Shown: positions 45,960 to 57,247 of the stretch, piece after piece
Numbering within the stretch: the first letter of the stretch is position 1
Layout of the letters: every line of letters begins with the position of its first letter
Assembly: GCA_007026445.1 (NCBI GenBank)
Contig: VDMD01000005.1
Coordinates: 620,001-684,000 of the forward strand
DNA: 64,000 nucleotides
DNA from: Schizophyllum amplum
Lineage: Eukaryota > Basidiomycota > Agaricomycetes > Agaricales > Schizophyllaceae
Direction of reading: 5' to 3'
Position numbers and translations under genes: made by a program
Notes under the pieces: generated by a model
Told to the model about the DNA's origin: nothing
Seen by the model: only the letters and a program-made list of their open reading frames with translations
Database searches by the model: none

Positions 45960-47385
45960 TCTTCGGTGAATCGTGTAGTACTGTTACTGGCAGCGGCCAG
46001 GCAATCGAATCTGCATCACCGAACAGCAGAAGAAGGCTTCTAATGTCCATAATTGACGCAGAAGTTTTATACAGCAGTGCCCCCGGCACTTACTTTCTCT
46101 GTCCAGACGTATGGCTACTAAAGCCTACTATACTGTGCAATAAATCATGATGGGACGCTTGTCTGTACATTGCAATTGTACATTCGGTTGACGAGGCTCC
46201 TTCGTCGGACACTGCCCCATTTGCGAGCGGGACGTTGCGAAGGGACACTCTATGGGGACATTGCATGTAAGGTGAGCTAGTAGGGATATGCGCCATCGAA
46301 ACCTGCAAGTCTTGACTTGCATTTATTATGGGAAGGGGTTTGATGTATGTCGGAAGGAGGGCCAACAGCACTTCTACTTAGTGATTACAGACAGACGGTA
46401 GGCGTAAGATCATTAGCTTGGAGTATAGAGTATACACATGAATATTCTAGTGAAGACTCAGCTGTCGAGGATATTGGGGGAGGTGGATCATGAGGTCAAG
46501 GAGATAGATGAGCGCTCGGGCAACTTCGAGCCGTCCATTCGGCAATCGCCGGCCGCATTCGGCGTTCATGTTGTTGGACCGAAGCTCTTCAGGAAACTTT
46601 TGTATGATACGCCCCTCGAAAGACTCATGAAGTCGCTCTTTGAGGTGCCCATTGAAACAAATGTACCACTGTGGCTCACTCGGAGTTACTCGTGAGAGCG
46701 GCTCGCTCAACGCGTCCAGCGAATCTGTCCACCGCGAGTGGAATTCTCACGAAGGTAACCATACAAGTGTACAATAGCACTGTACTGCGCTGCTTTATTA
46801 TGCACCGGACGGAGACGCCCAATGCAGCGTACCGTTCTGCTTACGCTTCGAGCCGTCGACATCCACAAATGTCTCGATGAGATGGACCGCTGGAGGCTTC
46901 ATTCATGTGAAGCGCCCGTTCAAGCGTCTTCTGGCCTTGAATGTCCCTTTCAGGGGCTTTTGTAAGTGTTCCGCCTTCAACGACAATGTCCCGGCTGATT
47001 TATTGCACAGTATAGTTGCCATACAGACGAACAGTGCCAGGCGGAAATTTAGGGTGTCGATTTGAGGGCCCTGCCAACTCACGTTAATCGCTGTGAGAAT
47101 CGTCAAAAGCGCGAAGATCCGAGCGTCAACAGCTCTTTAGCCTGTATATGGGCGGCTTCCATAACGCTAAGAAGAGCGACTTGCGCTGAGTAGGCGCCCG
47201 AGGCTTGCGCACGCCGCAGAATGCGGTCATGGTTCGAGTCAACCCCGTGAGCGTGGGAACTCGGCGTCAATGAGCGCGTCTGCCGAGCGTCTGCCGCTTT
47301 ACGCGTTCCGGCACCCGTCCATTGTCCGCTCGTTCGTTCTGCTCGCATTCTCCGAGCAAATCCACATTTCTTTTCCCCATACTCT
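45960..47385. other. Gene-free stretch containing an inverted-repeat region
   Basis: About 1.4 kb between the F-box/LRR gene and the rhomboid gene. Two 21-base inverted copies (see repeat entry) suggest an old transposable element. Short frames on both strands near the arms share ILCNKS because of the repeat, not because of a gene. Confidence 0.5.
46127..47016. repeat. Inverted repeat pair, possible degenerate MITE
   Basis: Bases 46127-46147 (actatactgtgcaataaatc and one more) are exactly the reverse complement of 46996-47016. Outward of these, similarity continues with gaps: gacgtatggct on the left against gtctgtatggc on the right, then ggcact on both sides (about 46085 and 47040). The left arm also starts with the palindromic agtgcccccggcact. 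No target-site duplication could be fixed, and no transposase is present. Its arms do not match those of the 33.7 kb element. Confidence 0.55.
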
Positions 47386-49115
47386 ATGTGGCTGGGCCAG
47401 GCCCGAATTGGGGCGCTTGGGGTGCTGAGAGCGTCTCCCTTCCTGCCATGTCGCGCACCCGCCACGCGAGCCTTCACGGCACCTCGCTTCCCCTTCCCGT
47501 TCGGGTCTCCCGCGCGCCAATTCTCCTGGTCAAGAAAAGCCCTCGCTAGAGTACCGCCAGGGGCCAGAACTGCAAAGGAGACCGTACCAGAAGCAGAGGT
47601 GTTTTCGGAAGCAGTCCGAGAGCAAGCGCAGGGACCACACGGACCGACGTTCTACGAGACGGCAGCCAGACCGAGGGTGGCGAGGCAGATATTGGTGTGT
47701 GTTACGCACAAAAGACCCTTGCGCTTGCTCATGATTTGTAGTGGTTCCTGGGCTTTAGTGCTCTCTCGTTCCCGGTCGCTGCGTGGCTCACAGAACGGTC
47801 GACATCTCGATGGGAGCAGGAATTGTGGACGACAAATCCTTGGGACAAGGTGACCAATGCTTTGTTAAGGACGAAGCAGCAACAGGCGCTCGTTGAGGTG
47901 CGTCTGCGACGTCTTGTCCTTCGTCTGCACCTGACGCTTGCTTAGGACCTGCGCTCAATTCACCGATCGCTACTGAACGGCGTTCTGAGCGTATTCCCCG
48001 CCGGAGTCAAGACGACTATCAGCCAGCTCTATGTCACCATCTTCCAGCCCGTCGCGGACGCGAGCCAGCCCAAGCGCGTAGCGTGGAGCATGTGCTTCGG
48101 TATGGGCGTCGTTTTACTGCTGCAGAACATGTCGCGCTTCGCACCCTTCATGCGGCGCAATTTTATGCACAGCGTCGTCACCGGGATGTCTGTCACTATG
48201 CTTACGTCTACATTCGCGTACGTGCGCAGTTCATGCGGATGCAAGCTGCGCTGACTGCATCCGCAGACACGCAGAAATCTTCCATTACCTGCTCAACATG
48301 CTTGCGTTCGAGGGCTTCGGCTCCTCTGCGATCGTCTACCTCGTCAAGGCGCAGGACCGCGAACAGCAAAATGGCGTTCTCGAAGCCACACCCCTCTGGC
48401 ACTTCCTCGCCTTCTTCTGTGTCGGTGAGTAACCTCCTTCATTGTTTGGGCGACGCCCGTTAAGTCTGTCGTATCCCAGCGGGTACATTCTCCTCCCTCG
48501 TACATCACGTCGTGCAGGTGAAAGTCAGCTACCCGCGCCTCATCCGCCAGTACTCCGCCGCCCTTGCACGACATGCCGCCACCGCCGCCTCCGCCGTTGG
48601 CCGCACGAAGACATGGGCTGACGCCGTCCGACACACCGGTCGGACCCGCCAGCACTGGTTCCCCCGCGCCCCAGCCGTCGAAAAACCGCCGTTGTCTGAG
48701 CTAGAAGCCCTTCAGAACCGCCTGCGGAGGACAATGCTGCCCAGCCTCGGCGCGTCTGGCGCTGTGTACGCTTGCTTGGTAATCACCGCGCTGGCGTTCC
48801 CATCCGCAGAGGTCGCGCTGTTCTTCCCGCCCGGGCTGTCGATGAATATAGGAACGGCCGTGCTCGGCGCAGTCGCACTTGATATCACGGGTATCATCAT
48901 GGGGTGGTCGTGAGCAGTCTTTTCTCTAAGTGGTACTGTGCTATATCTTACGGCTCCGCAGATTTATGGCACACTGGGCCCATCTGGGCGGCGCTTTGTT
49001 TGGGTTCGTATACTACCATTACGGCCCTGCCTTTTGGGCAGATATGCGCCGCATAGTTCACGCGTGGGAGACGAGACAGGACGGGGGGCAACAACCGGGG
49101 AAGAGGCTGATGTGA
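47386..49115 (+). CDS. PCP1: Mitochondrial rhomboid protease (Pcp1/PARL type)
   Basis: An inner-membrane serine protease that processes Mgm1 and other proteins in yeast. The start at 47386 opens an Arg/Pro/Phe-rich matrix-targeting sequence (FTAPRFPFPFGSPARQFSWS). Helices: WFLGFSALSFPVAAWLTERS after the first intron; VAWSMCFGMGVVLLLQNM; EIFHYLLNMLAFEGFGSSAI; PLWHFLAFFCV with AGTFSSLVHHVVQVKVS. The catalytic serine is in LGASGAVYACLVITALAF, then FFPPGLSMNIGTAVLGAVAL, and the catalytic histidine in HWAHLGGALFGFVYY (Asp/His-x-x-His-Leu-Gly-Gly pattern). An insert between helices 3 and 4 is longer than in bacterial rhomboids. The end is QPGKRLM at 49115. No frame break. Confidence 0.92.
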
Positions 49116-49508
49116 GTATTCGGCGCTTCAGCAGCGCAAGCGGGCTTCATAGCTTCATAGCCTGCTGCAACTTTGACACCCATCTCATCGTTACCAATGT
49201 ATCATAGACACTGACAGACAACATAGCGTGTACCTACCCACAGTTTGGACTATGTCACTGGCACAGAGGCGTCGCTCACCTTGCTGTCTAAACATTGATA
49301 AGTAGACTGGCTCAAATGGCGAAGAACTCTGCTTCGACATCAGCTTGCATCCCGAAGAAGGTCCAGGAAACGGGTGGTTCAAAGGCATGTCGCGTATGCA
49401 TATCTCTATGCTAATGCATGTGTGCTGCTGGCGGTATCTACATAAATACTAATACATGATACGATACAGATACAGAAAGAGGAGAAAAGAACATGATGAG
49501 GAATAGAA
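49116..49508. other. Convergent intergenic region, no gene seen
   Basis: Nearly 400 bases between the 3' ends of the rhomboid and histone H4 genes; AT-richer near 49.44 kb. Probable 3' untranslated and terminator sequence of both. Confidence 0.5.
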
Positions 49509-49975
<467 letters not shown>

Positions 49976-50277
49976 TGTTGATAAAAGTAGTGTTGGGGGT
50001 TGGTTTGCCTTGAGGTGTTGGTATCGCGAGTGGCGCGATGAGGGCGAGAGGCAAGCGGAGTTGGGAGTCGGAGAGAGCGCGCCGACTTGCCTAAATAGGC
50101 GCGTCGGGTGGCTGTGCTGACTTTCTCGCCCTTTGTTGATTGATCAACAAAGCACGGTCACGTTCGCGTCGCGCGTCGATCACATAAATACAGGCGGCCC
50201 ATCAGCTCACAACTTACCATCACCCGCCCACCACACTTCAAGCAAGTCGCCACCGAGCCACTCTATCATCCTCAGCA
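49976..50277. promoter_or_regulatory. Bidirectional H4/H3 promoter with a perfect palindrome
   Basis: The 302 bases between the two histone starts hold TATA-like boxes for each gene (50091-50098 for H4, 50184-50190, ataaata, for H3). Between them, 50131-50152 is a perfect inverted repeat: ctttgttgat, two bases, atcaacaaag. Each arm carries ctttgtt, similar to HMG-box sites. The central position, between both core promoters, suggests co-regulation of H3 and H4, which is inference. Confidence 0.6.
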
Positions 50278-50793
50278 ATGGCCCGCACGAAGCAAACCGC
50301 CCGCAAGTCCACTGGAGGTGAGTCGGCCGTGATCTATCGACGCGAAGATTGCTGACGAACATTGCAGGCAAGGCGCCCCGCAAGCAGCTCGCTGCCAAGT
50401 CTCAGGCGCGCAAGACTGCCGCCGCGGCCGGTGGTGTCAAGAAGCCCCATCGCTTCCGGCCTGGTACCGTCGCCCTCCGCGAGATTCGTCGGTACCAGAA
50501 GTCGACGGAGCTCCTCATCCGCAAGCTCCCCTTCCAACGCCTCGTTCGCGAGATCGCGCAGGACTTCAAGGTGCGTCCACTCTTTCCTGTCACTGCTGCC
50601 ACTTTGCTGACATCGCCTCCAGACGGACCTCCGCTTCCAGTCCAGCGCCGTCATGGCCCTGCAGGAAGCCGCCGAGGCCTACCTCGTCTCGCTCTTCGAG
50701 GACACCAATCTTGCTGCCATTCACGCTAAGCGTGTCACTATCCAGCCCAAGGACCTCGCCTTGGCCCGCCGGTTGCGCGGCGAGCGCTCATAG
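50278..50793 (+). CDS. H3: Histone H3 with a one-residue tail insertion
   Basis: Three exons encode 137 residues: [14 protein letters not shown], then [20 protein letters not shown] through the core ([20 protein letters not shown]), then [20 protein letters not shown] to RRLRGERS. The core is standard H3, with Phe after PHR instead of Tyr and an Ala where many fungi have Cys in [10 protein letters not shown]. In the tail, canonical Lys23-Ala-Ala-Arg-Lys27-Ser is replaced by Lys-Ser-Gln-Ala-Arg-Lys-Thr, one residue longer, so canonical Lys27 and everything after it moves by one. Frame is kept. Modification sites K4, K9, K14, K18 and K23 are conserved, as is a Lys36-like residue in GGVKKPH. Confidence 0.96.
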
Positions 50794-51308
50794 ATGCGCG
50801 TCGCTTCGCTGTGTACCGTCTACTCTTCTATTTCTCATCTTCTTATCGTTATGTACACTACTGTAATATTTTCTGTACTTTAGGGATATTGTCACGGCGC
50901 CCTCTGCCTGCCCTCAGTGCATATGCATGAACTGGCATAACCTGCGAGACGCTTTCGAGGGATGGGAATTGCATGAAGCTTGCCGCATGGGTCCCGACTT
51001 TATTCGACCGCCACCACACCTTCAGGGCAGTGAGCCGACTGTATGATGCACTTGTCTATCGATATTGTGCACGCGCATTCAAAGGGGCTCAGAGGACAAT
51101 GGAAGACAATGGACGGAAAACGGGCCATAAAGTTCATTGTTCGCTCGCGTGCGCGGGCCGCTGCGGCTATCACTCTCCCACGATTTATGTCAGGGCACCG
51201 CGTGGGTCCGGGGCACCTGCTTCTTGTTGACCTTCATCATCGTGCTTGCGTTTCTCGAGCTCGTATTCGGCAGCTTCCTCGGGTAATCTTGTCCTGTTCG
51301 CGGCTGAG
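50794..51308. other. Intergenic region upstream of DOA10
   Basis: About 515 bases: H3 3' flank then the DOA10 promoter/leader. The frame of DOA10 stays open upstream for a short way without conserved content. Nothing else recognised. Confidence 0.5.
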
Positions 51309-54300
51309 ATGGATGAGCAAGGTATGTCCCCAGTCATTCCGCCACACTTGCAACTCACAGGGTCCCAAGATACTTGTCGAATCTGTAGCGCGCCAGCCGA
51401 GCCCGGGCAGCCGCTCTTTCACCCTTGCAAATGCTCAGGGACGATACGGTATATCCACCAGGACTGGTGCGTCTGCTTCACAAAGCTACCCTTCGACTTA
51501 CTCACGACTGGATAGTCTCTCGACATGGCTGGCGCACAGCAAGAAGAAGAACTGCGACGTGTGCAAGCATCCTTATGCGTTCACCAAGGGTGCGTCATTG
51601 TATCCATGCCACTGGATCGATGATTTGACATTTTGTTCCCAGTGTACGCGCCAGACATGCCGAGGAAGCTTCCGCCACTCTTAATCGTCCGACGCGCCTT
51701 CCGCTCGGTCTTCGACGCGGCAGTGTTTTGTCTGCGCGCGCTTATGGTCGCCACAATATGGCTGGGCGCACTTCCCTACGGCACGGTGTGGGCATGGAGG
51801 ATGTACTTTAACTTGGGAGATGCGACGTGCGTTTGTGTTCCTTTGATCGTTACCTTATGCTAATGGCCTTATTCAGCGCCCACTGGATAGCAAGCAGATC
51901 TAGGACGAATTACACAACAAATGCAGGCTTCCTGGAGCAGGTTCTATTTCCTCCCTTCCCCGTGGAAGCACTAGACGAGGCCACTGTGCGTGCACGTGCG
52001 GACGCACCATTCCTCGAAAGAGTCATCAAACATCCTTTGTGGCTCTCCCTGTCCTCTGATATCTTTACGGGTCAGATCATCGCCTCCTTTATTGTCCTCA
52101 CATTTGTGGCGATATTCCTTCTCCGCGAGTGGATAGCGCAGAATGCACGCCCAGGTGTGTTCGAAGACGAGGAGCCACCGCCATTTTGGACGAGATGCCA
52201 GCTCCGCCTCCTCCTGCTCCGGCACCACCGGCAGAAGAGGAAGAACGGCCGTTCGGTCCAGGCTGCCCACAATCCTCGAAGCACGTTATCTGGAGATCCC
52301 TCCAGGTGGCTTGCCTGTGCAGGGAGGTATCATGCGACCAACGCCCGAGATGCGAGGCCCATTGCCTTGGCCTCCACCTGAAGACGCGGAGCGCAATCTA
52401 CGCGTAGCCTTCGAGGCGAGGCTGCAAGCACAGCGAGGCGAACGTGTCGATGATGCATCAGACTCTGCCGCATCCGATGCGGAACTGCTGCACAAACGCC
52501 GCAGGGAACTACCGATGCGCGAGTTGCACGCGAGTGTACACGCACGCCGGATTCGAACCTTGCAAGGGGAAAGGGACAATCGTGGCCAAGCCGAGCGCTC
52601 TGACCCCTTTTACTTTGGCGAACCGCGAGCGCCTGAGCCATCAGCGGGTACAGCTCCGTTCGCGTTCGGCTACACGGCTTACAGGGCAATGGAGGGCGAA
52701 CCACAGGCATCGTCATCCTCGCAGATACTGCCTCGTCTGAACATTCCTAACGACACGGCGTTCACCTTCACCGCACCCGCCGACGCGCCCAAGCCGATGA
52801 CATTTCATCCCATCAATCAGCTCACGTTCCAGTCGAGCTACATACGGCCGAACGGATCGCCGAACCTCGGACAGTCGAATAAAGGCTTCAGGTTTGACAC
52901 ATCTAGGCCAAAGAACGACATGCACTTCTCCTTTGGCCCAAACACATTTCCTTCGGTCAGCGCGGAGCCAGCAGGCCAGTCGTCCACGAATTTTCATTCG
53001 CTGTGGCCTTCGCAGGAGCCGTCCTCTCTCGCCGGGCCCGGCTCGCAGCCCGAGGCGGGACCTAGCAGGTTTCCGGGTAGTTTGGCGACCACTGGCGTCG
53101 CTGGACCGAGCAACTGGGCTTCCATGCCGTCACCCGCGACAGGGACGCCACCTCTGCTCACTCCGAGCCGTCGTCCTCCGCTGCCACCGACAACGACGCC
53201 GCTGCGAAGCCCAGTCCTCTCGTCGGCGGGTGCTTCTGCAGGTATTGCGTCGCCGCTTGATCGCCAAGTCTCGCGATGTATCGGGCGCCGGAGGAGTTGA
53301 GGAACGGCTACTTCGACGATGTCACAGCGCGGCCGATGCCTGCTGATGCAATGCCGTCAATGCCTGCTGATACTGAGGTCAACGGTCATGTCGCCGACAG
53401 TGACAACACGCCGGGCGGGTCGGAGAGCAAGGGCAAATCGCCAGCGACCGAAGATGGACTGTCGTCGGAGGAGTGGGAAGACGTCGAGAGGGAACAGCTG
53501 GATGAGTACTTCCCGGAACAAGACGTGGAGGACGAGGACCTCCAAGACGAGCTGCTGCGGGAAGAGGATGCGCACAACGTCCCAGGCGCGTTTGAGGCGA
53601 TGGAGGACGATGAGCACCACGATGACGAGGCGGATGGCGAGATGCTGATGGACGATGAGGCGGACCGACCGCGATGCTGCGCCCGGACGACGCGGCCGCG
53701 GGCCTTGAGGTGGATGCAGTGCCTGTGGAGGAGGCTGAGATCGAGGGCAACGTGGACGACGATGTTGACGGGGCCCTGGAAGGTGTGTACACTGGCAATC
53801 TACGTATGTGTCTCGTCTGACGAATTAAGCAGCGATTGGCATGCGCGGCCCCTTGGGCAACGTACTTCAGAACGTACGTTTGGTCACAAGCGAGCTGCGA
53901 ATGATTCCTAATGTGCAAACAGGCTATGCTCATGACCTTCGTCCTTGATACGGCCATAGGCCTGGGAATTTGGGTACCCTTCACAGTGGGCAAGGCAACT
54001 GCTCTGCTGACGGTTCGTCTCGTCTACCCACTCATTCTCCTCTGCGATGTCTGACTTTGTCACAGCTGGACCCACCGCGACTATTCAAGCTTCTTCAGCT
54101 GCCCATGGTTATCATACGAGTACTAACCGACCCCATCGTCAACGGCTGACACACCTCCTGACCGACTACGCGATTCCGTCTATTCTTAATTTGTGCATGT
54201 TTGTCCTGCGCACTTTGATAGGCAGCACCTACGCTGGCGAGTTTAGCTCCTGGTCCACCGAGTTGGTGCGTGCATCCCTATATATGCCTGCAGCTCATAC

Positions 54301-56955
54301 TCACCGCCCCCGTTCTCAAGTATGAAACGTTCCTGACGTACGTGGACAATGTCTTCTCGCCTTCGGTGGCCGGGGAAGCTCTCGCTGGAAGCGGCCTCGC
54401 TCCGGAGCCATCGTTTTTCTGGGACGCGATTGTCGGCCAGCAATTAGAGGAAGTGCTCGCCTCCTTTGGAGCGTATGTCAGACTCGTCGCAGAGGCCATC
54501 ACGCAGACGTGGACTCGGCTTGCCCTTGGCGATGGACCGACGGAACGAGCATTCGCAATCTGCTTGGGCGATTCGGTGATTCTACTTAGCGCTGCCGTTT
54601 ACCTCAACTTGTTATCCGTCGGCAATGTACAAACCGCGACCAGGGCAGTACGCAACACAGTCCGGCAGCAAGTGATCGTTCTGAAGGTCGGTTTGCGATC
54701 ATGCTCCTCATGTCTGTCTTACTCAGAGTAATGGCAGGTCGCGTTCTTCATCTTCATTGAACTCGTCGTCTTCCCCCTAGGTTGTGGGCTCATACTGGAC
54801 GCCTGTACGATGTGGATGTTCCCGGAGGTCAATGTCGCCGCCCGCACGATTTTCTTCCTGCACGCCCCTGTCACGGCGATATTCTACCACTGGGTTGCGG
54901 GGACGATGTTCATGTGAGTTCTTTTGTCATCGCACGACCGACAGCCAGTTGCTAACTCATGCATCAGGTACACGTTTGCCGTCATCCTGGCTGGTTGCCG
55001 CACCATCATGCGCCCCGGTGCGATGTGGTTTATTAAGGACCCTCAGGATGCGAATGCGCACCCCATCCGGGACATTCTCGACCGCTCGACCCTCACACAC
55101 CTCAGGAAAATCTGCTTGAGTGGTATCATGTATGTAGTTGTAGTGGGGCTCTCCGTCGGCAGCCTGTGGATCCTACTATCATTGGGAGGACACTCGTTCC
55201 TGCCGTTACGCTGGAAGACTCGGTGAGTATCTTTACAGTGACCATCTCCGCATGGCTGACCATTCTCAGTGAACCATTATCCAACGTCCCCGTCGACCTA
55301 GTTTTCCTGCACGTCGCACTCCCATACACAATGCGCTACTTCCGACCAAGAAGGTACTCAAGACGGCCTTCAAGAACCTATGGAATGAGCTGTCGGCATA
55401 CCTGCGGCTCTCGTCCTACTTCGCTGGCGAAGATACCCAGACGAGGAAAGATCGCCAGCGAGCTACAGCAAGCACATGACAACATATCTGATCAGCCTGT
55501 GGAACAGGCAGCCACTCGACCATTCCCAATATGTGACAGATGGCTCATTCCGTCGCGTCCCCTCCCACGACCATGTACCCATACCTCCGGAAATGCGGGC
55601 CACCGCTGCTGTCACCGAATTCGGGGAGCCCGCGGATGACGAATCGCGGGCTGATGGCCATGCAAAACGCTGAAATCGAGAGGGCAAAGCGCCAGTTACA
55701 GGATGAGTTCACCATCGTGTACCTTCCTCCGCTCTTCCGGTGGCGCGTCATTCTGTTCATCGTGTCACTTTGGGTCATTGGGTCCGTCTGGGCCGGGGTC
55801 GCATTCGCGGTGCCCTTGCAGCTTGGACGCCTCTTCTTCCGCCTCTGGGTCCCGCAAGACGTTCACGACGGCTACTCCTTCCTGGCTGGCTTTTATCTCC
55901 TGTGGGCCTGCATGCACATCATCCGCGCGGTCGATCGGCTGGACAAGCGCCGCCAGCGGACCGGGCTGGAAGGTCCACGCTCCGACTTGCGCATCTACGT
56001 CCTCAAGCGGGGCACCTTGTGGACGGCGAAGATCGTGTATATGGCGGTGTGCGTGGGGGTTATTATTCCGACGCTGCTGGCGCTGGTGTTCGATTGTTAC
56101 GTTCTCTTGCCCCTGCGGTTTACTCTCAATCCGACGCTGGTGCCGCGCGTGCGGATAGTGGATGCGTGGGCGCTGGGGCTGCTGTACATGAAGGCTCTGT
56201 CGTTCGGCTTACGAGCTGGACCGCGCAACTCCCTGTCTAGAGGAATCCAGCAGGTTCGTCTAACCCTAGGATGTGTCAAACAGACGAACTGACCACTTTC
56301 TCCAGATGATCAGCGGAGGAATGACACATCCAGACCCTGTCTCTGCCACCAAACAAGTGATAGCACCATGGTCGGCGGTCTCCTTCTCGTTATCCTCTTT
56401 CCTGCGGCGATTTTCAAGGCGTGCCTGCTATTGTTCCCCGGGTGGGGCATTGCCCGGCAAGGTGCTATGTGCGTAACTCGCGTATCTCTTCTGCTGCAAA
56501 TATTGACATGATTTGCAGTCACGAGGTTCTACCCAGGCATTCTGTCTTTCGCACTCTCGAGTTTGATATTCGAAGGGATGCACGAGACGCTTCACAAGTG
56601 GCAGCAGGACATCCGCGACACGGAGTTCCTCGTCGAGATGCGGCTTCGCAACCACGAAACCGGGACAATCAAGCACGACTTGCGCTCACGCGCCGCTCCC
56701 GCAAGCGGCTGCGTAGCACGAAGCAAGAAACAGCGGCACGATGGCGATATAGCAGGCGGCGAAATCTTTTTACCAAGCGAATACAGTTTGTACATCTCAG
56801 GCGAACAATTCCTTCACGTCTATATCCATCTTCTCTATATCCCGACTCACGAAACACTCGTTCATGTTTATATAGCTCGTCGTCGCTTTGATTGTAGCAA
56901 CTATACTAATTTACAGGCAAAATGTATGAACAGGTGCTTCCCGAGTCGAGGATAG
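51309..56955 (+). CDS. DOA10: ER/nuclear-envelope E3 ubiquitin ligase Doa10 (Ssm4/MARCH6), many frame breaks
   Basis: Doa10 is a multi-membrane-span ligase of ER-associated degradation. The start at 51309 precedes the RING-CH domain: DTCRICSAPAEPGQPLFHPC, KCSGTIRYIHQD, a short intron, CLSTWLAHSKKKNCDVCKHP. Helices follow (LMVATIWLGALPYGTVWAWR; ASFIVLTFVAIFLLREWIAQ), then a long acidic, Pro-rich loop and the conserved AIGMRGPLGNVLQN, FVLDTAIGLGIWVPFTVGKA, LDPPRLFKLLQLPMVIIRVL, FAVILAGCRTIMRPGAMWFI, FTIVYLPPLFRWRVILFIVS and GGMTHPDPVSATKQVIAP. The end (QQDIRDTEFLVEMRLRNHE) fits; 56955 is the first stop after it but is uncertain. The frame fails at about 52.18, 52.25, 53.27, 53.67, 54.15, 55.35, 55.45, 55.65 and 56.37 kb. 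Most breaks look like one missing base; 55.65 does not. Conserved helices resume each time. Confidence 0.88.
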
Positions 56956-57247
56956 TGCCAGCTCGTGAGGTCAATTAAGTAACAGCGACTTCTGTAGCAA
57001 GGAACGCACGACTTCAGAGGGGCGCTCGTGGGAGTGGACGGTCAACTCATCTCCAAAGTCCTGAGAGCGCGTCCAGAGAAGTTCAACCAAAATGCTGAAG
57101 GTCAGTCACCGTCTCCAAGCCGTTCGTGGTAAATTGCAGCGCGTCATGATAGACTACTTACATACAGCAGTTGGCGAGTGTCATGGGTGATAAGTAGATG
57201 AGTGTGGTGGTGCTCCTCGCTAGCAGAGAACAATGTGATAGAATGAT

